Positions 19,686 to 21,373 of a stretch of 21,373 bases of DNA are shown here, in pieces. A program made the translations under genes and the position numbers. This DNA is from a virus. The notes below the pieces were generated by a model, which saw only the letters and a list, made by a program, of their open reading frames with translations, was not told where the DNA came from and searched no databases. Positions within the stretch are counted from its first letter, which is position 1, and every line of letters starts with the position of its first letter. The stretch covers positions 1 to 21,373 of IMG/VR virus record IMGVR_UViG_3300024520_004448; one strand, written 5' to 3'.

Positions 19686-21137
19686 TTAGCCTACTCGTAT
19701 GGCGCGATGTACGCCAGACCATCGACCTCGCCCCAGGATCCACGGCTTAAGGCAATATCTGAGGGCATCTACCGGATCCTTGTAGCTCTCCGTCCAGTCC
19801 CACTTGCCGAGAGCCTCGATTACCACCTTGCACCGGGAATCTACCAGCAGGTGACCTTCGCGTATCATCGACTCGTGTAGCCACCGCGCGCCGGCGTATT
19901 TCGCCCCGTGCCCGGCTCCCTTGCCGCGCTTCGCGGAATGGATGGGCGGCGAGAGCCTCACCGGGCCCATGCCGAGCGCGTCACCGACTGCCCGGTGCAA
20001 GAGCTTGTTCGACTTCAGAGTGATGCCGCCACGGCGGCCCATATAGCGCTTGTCCCCGTGTACGAAGTTCAGCTCGGACCACTTGATCCCGTGCCTTCCG
20101 ATCATAGCCAGGATGTGGTCTGCGTCTTGATCGGTCGTGGTGCGTCCATCGCTCGCGTACTCGTCCAGCACCCAGACGCGCGGATAGCGGCCTGCGTCGT
20201 CGATGGCACAAAGCACCGCGACCTGGCGATGGGTGTCGTCACCGTAGTCGATGCCCACCGCGAGCTTGACCTTGTGGCGGGGGAAGCCTGCGCTGTTGAC
20301 CACCCGCCCGCGGCAGACGTGCAGCGCGGGATCCCATGCCGGGAACACCTGCCCGGCGGCGCGGAACTCCCACTCTCCGTCAAGGATTACCGGAGCCTCC
20401 CACGGGAGCACGAGCGCCCGCTGTCCGGCGATCCACTCCGCATCCATGGGCGTGCCGTCGTTTAGCTGCAGCGGCTCCGAGCGGCCCAACGGGATCAGGT
20501 TCTCTGCGGTCAGCGAGTAGTGCAGATCGACCACCTGCCCGGCATCGCAGAGCTCGCGGAGGTAGTCCACGGGAGCATTAACGGGCGTTAGCGTCATGCG
20601 AAGCCAGCCCCCGGTGCGGGTTAATCTCCGCTCCACCTCGCGAAAGGCTCGCTGCGTGGCTGGCGGCTCATCGAAGAGCACCCCGTCAAGTGTGGCGCCA
20701 GCGAGGTTCAAGGTGCGCTGTCCGGTCCACCTGAAGTAGATCCGAGACCACCCGCCGCTTTTGTGCCGGATCCCGATGCTTGGATATTTGCCGCGGAAGT
20801 GCCCCTTCTCGGAGACCCACTCGCTCGCCGGGTGAATCCACCCGGGCGGGCAGAGCTTGAAGAGCTTCCCAGCGAGCACCCCGCTCTGCTGCTCGGAGCT
20901 CGAAACGATCCAGTAGATGCCGGGCTTGTGCGAGACCGGCCGGAACGGGTGCTCTCCCCGAGCTGTCCAGAGGGTATCGGCGACCCCCACAGTCGTCTTG
21001 CCTAATGCCTGGTTGCCAGCCCTCAGCAGCACGTTGCGGTCGTGCGTGTGGAGGTATTGCGACTGGCTCGGTAGCCAGTCCACATAATCCAGCGGGGTGC
21101 GCTCGGAGAGATCCACAGCGGCGGAGAGCATCGACAT
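19686..21137 (-). CDS. terL: terminase large subunit
   Basis: 483 residues: DNA-packaging motor with an N-terminal ATPase and C-terminal RNase-H-like nuclease. Walker A is GNQALGKT (41-48). Walker B is GVLFDE with Asp 156 and Glu 157. The coupling motif is LTPVN (183-187). In the nuclease half, GIDYGDD (Asp 297), HGDKR (Asp 362) and KDPVDALRY (Asp 454/457) form the expected acidic triad. All residues needed for both activities appear present. The gene starts at ATG 21137, 2 bases after the previous stop, with GAGGAGGGC from that gene's last codons as ribosome binding site. It packages concatemeric DNA into the prohead through the portal encoded next. Confidence 0.92.
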   Translation of the reverse strand: MSMLSAAVDLSERTPLDYVDWLPSQSQYLHTHDRNVLLRAGNQALGKTTVGVADTLWTARGEHPFRPVSHKPGIYWIVSSSEQQSGVLAGKLFKLCPPGWIHPASEWVSEKGHFRGKYPSIGIRHKSGGWSRIYFRWTGQRTLNLAGATLDGVLFDEPPATQRAFREVERRLTRTGGWLRMTLTPVNAPVDYLRELCDAGQVVDLHYSLTAENLIPLGRSEPLQLNDGTPMDAEWIAGQRALVLPWEAPVILDGEWEFRAAGQVFPAWDPALHVCRGRVVNSAGFPRHKVKLAVGIDYGDDTHRQVAVLCAIDDAGRYPRVWVLDEYASDGRTTTDQDADHILAMIGRHGIKWSELNFVHGDKRYMGRRGGITLKSNKLLHRAVGDALGMGPVRLSPPIHSAKRGKGAGHGAKYAGARWLHESMIREGHLLVDSRCKVVIEALGKWDWTESYKDPVDALRYCLKPWILGRGRWSGVHRAIRVG

Positions 21138-21139
21138 GG

Positions 21140-21373
21140 CTAGCCCTCCTCCTCGATCACGAGCCGGATCCGATCCCGAACCCGGGCGGGGAGCTTCTGC
21201 CAGTCGAGCCGGAACGCCTCGATGATGTCGTCTTCAGTGCCGGGCGCGGTCGCCTCCCGCGCGGCCTTCTCCCGCGCCTTGATCTCGGAGAGCTCTGCGT
21301 GGAGCGGCCCGAGCGCCTTTAGCGAGTGCAGGAAGGCGATCGATCCGGGGCGGCCCACCGACATCGCGTGCTG
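21140..21373 (-). CDS. possible small terminase subunit, upstream end cut by window
   Basis: The reading frame is open to the window edge. An ATG at 21364 gives 74 residues (MSVGRPGSIAFLHSLKALGP onward), but the true start may lie outside. The visible part is helical: ELSEIKAREKAAREATAP, a short acidic loop (GTEDDI), then FRLDWQKLPARVRDRIRLVI and an acidic end (EEEG). It lies directly before the large terminase, where the small terminase is normally encoded. No helix-turn-helix is visible in the part seen. Function is inferred from position only. Confidence 0.45.
   Translation of the reverse strand, partial: QHAMSVGRPGSIAFLHSLKALGPLHAELSEIKAREKAAREATAPGTEDDIIEAFRLDWQKLPARVRDRIRLVIEEEG

Noticed and set aside
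1-21373. Defence system, toxin-antitoxin pair, integrase or transposon
   Set aside because: None of the real genes shows nuclease-toxin, recombinase or transposase motifs other than the YqaJ exonuclease, which fits phage recombination.

Overview
The window holds two opposed gene blocks of a tailed double-stranded DNA phage or prophage with a long, probably siphovirus-type tail. It is GC-rich and almost completely coding. I see no bacterial housekeeping gene, tRNA, rRNA, insertion sequence, CRISPR array, integrase or repressor. The host cannot be named. A lipoprotein signal with a lipobox next to a membrane-anchored coiled-coil protein at the end of the lysis region points to a Gram-negative host with high GC.

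Layout: positions 3-2902 on the + strand carry four genes: a YqaJ-type exonuclease, a RecT-type single-strand annealing protein, a small CxxC protein and an 82-residue unknown. The last three are translationally coupled by stop/start overlaps. The first two form a recombination pair comparable to lambda Exo/Bet or RecE/RecT. Positions 21373-2905 on the - strand read as one late operon in conventional order: a possible small terminase (cut by the window edge), large terminase, portal, scaffold-like protein, major capsid protein, an unknown 312-residue protein, a 70-residue protein, head-tail connector, tail-terminator-like protein, a 68-residue protein, major tail protein, two tail assembly chaperone products, an HK97-gp10-like protein, tape measure, a 1161-residue tail protein with sialidase-type Asp boxes, a tail hub-like protein, two small beta-rich tail proteins, and finally an N-acetylmuramoyl-L-alanine amidase, a 60-residue protein, a membrane/coiled-coil protein and a small lipoprotein. 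The two blocks converge with 2 bases between stop codons.

The strongest non-obvious signal is a programmed -1 ribosomal frameshift in the tail assembly chaperone gene. A GGGAAAT slippery heptamer lies in the right frame at 13218-13212. A hairpin of about 12 pairs starts 4 bases downstream. An 85-codon extension in the -1 frame has no start codon of its own and fills an otherwise unexplained gap. Other structures worth checking are an inverted repeat that would sequester the ribosome binding site of the gene after the capsid gene, a structured leader in front of the capsid gene, a perfect 10-bp-arm palindrome in the lysis region, and a hairpin across the convergent stop codons. Several gene junctions reuse the same short translation-start cassettes.

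I found no clearly new defence or mobile system. The less familiar parts are the Asp-box tail protein, the multi-domain RecT, and the unknown genes after the capsid and around the lysis region.
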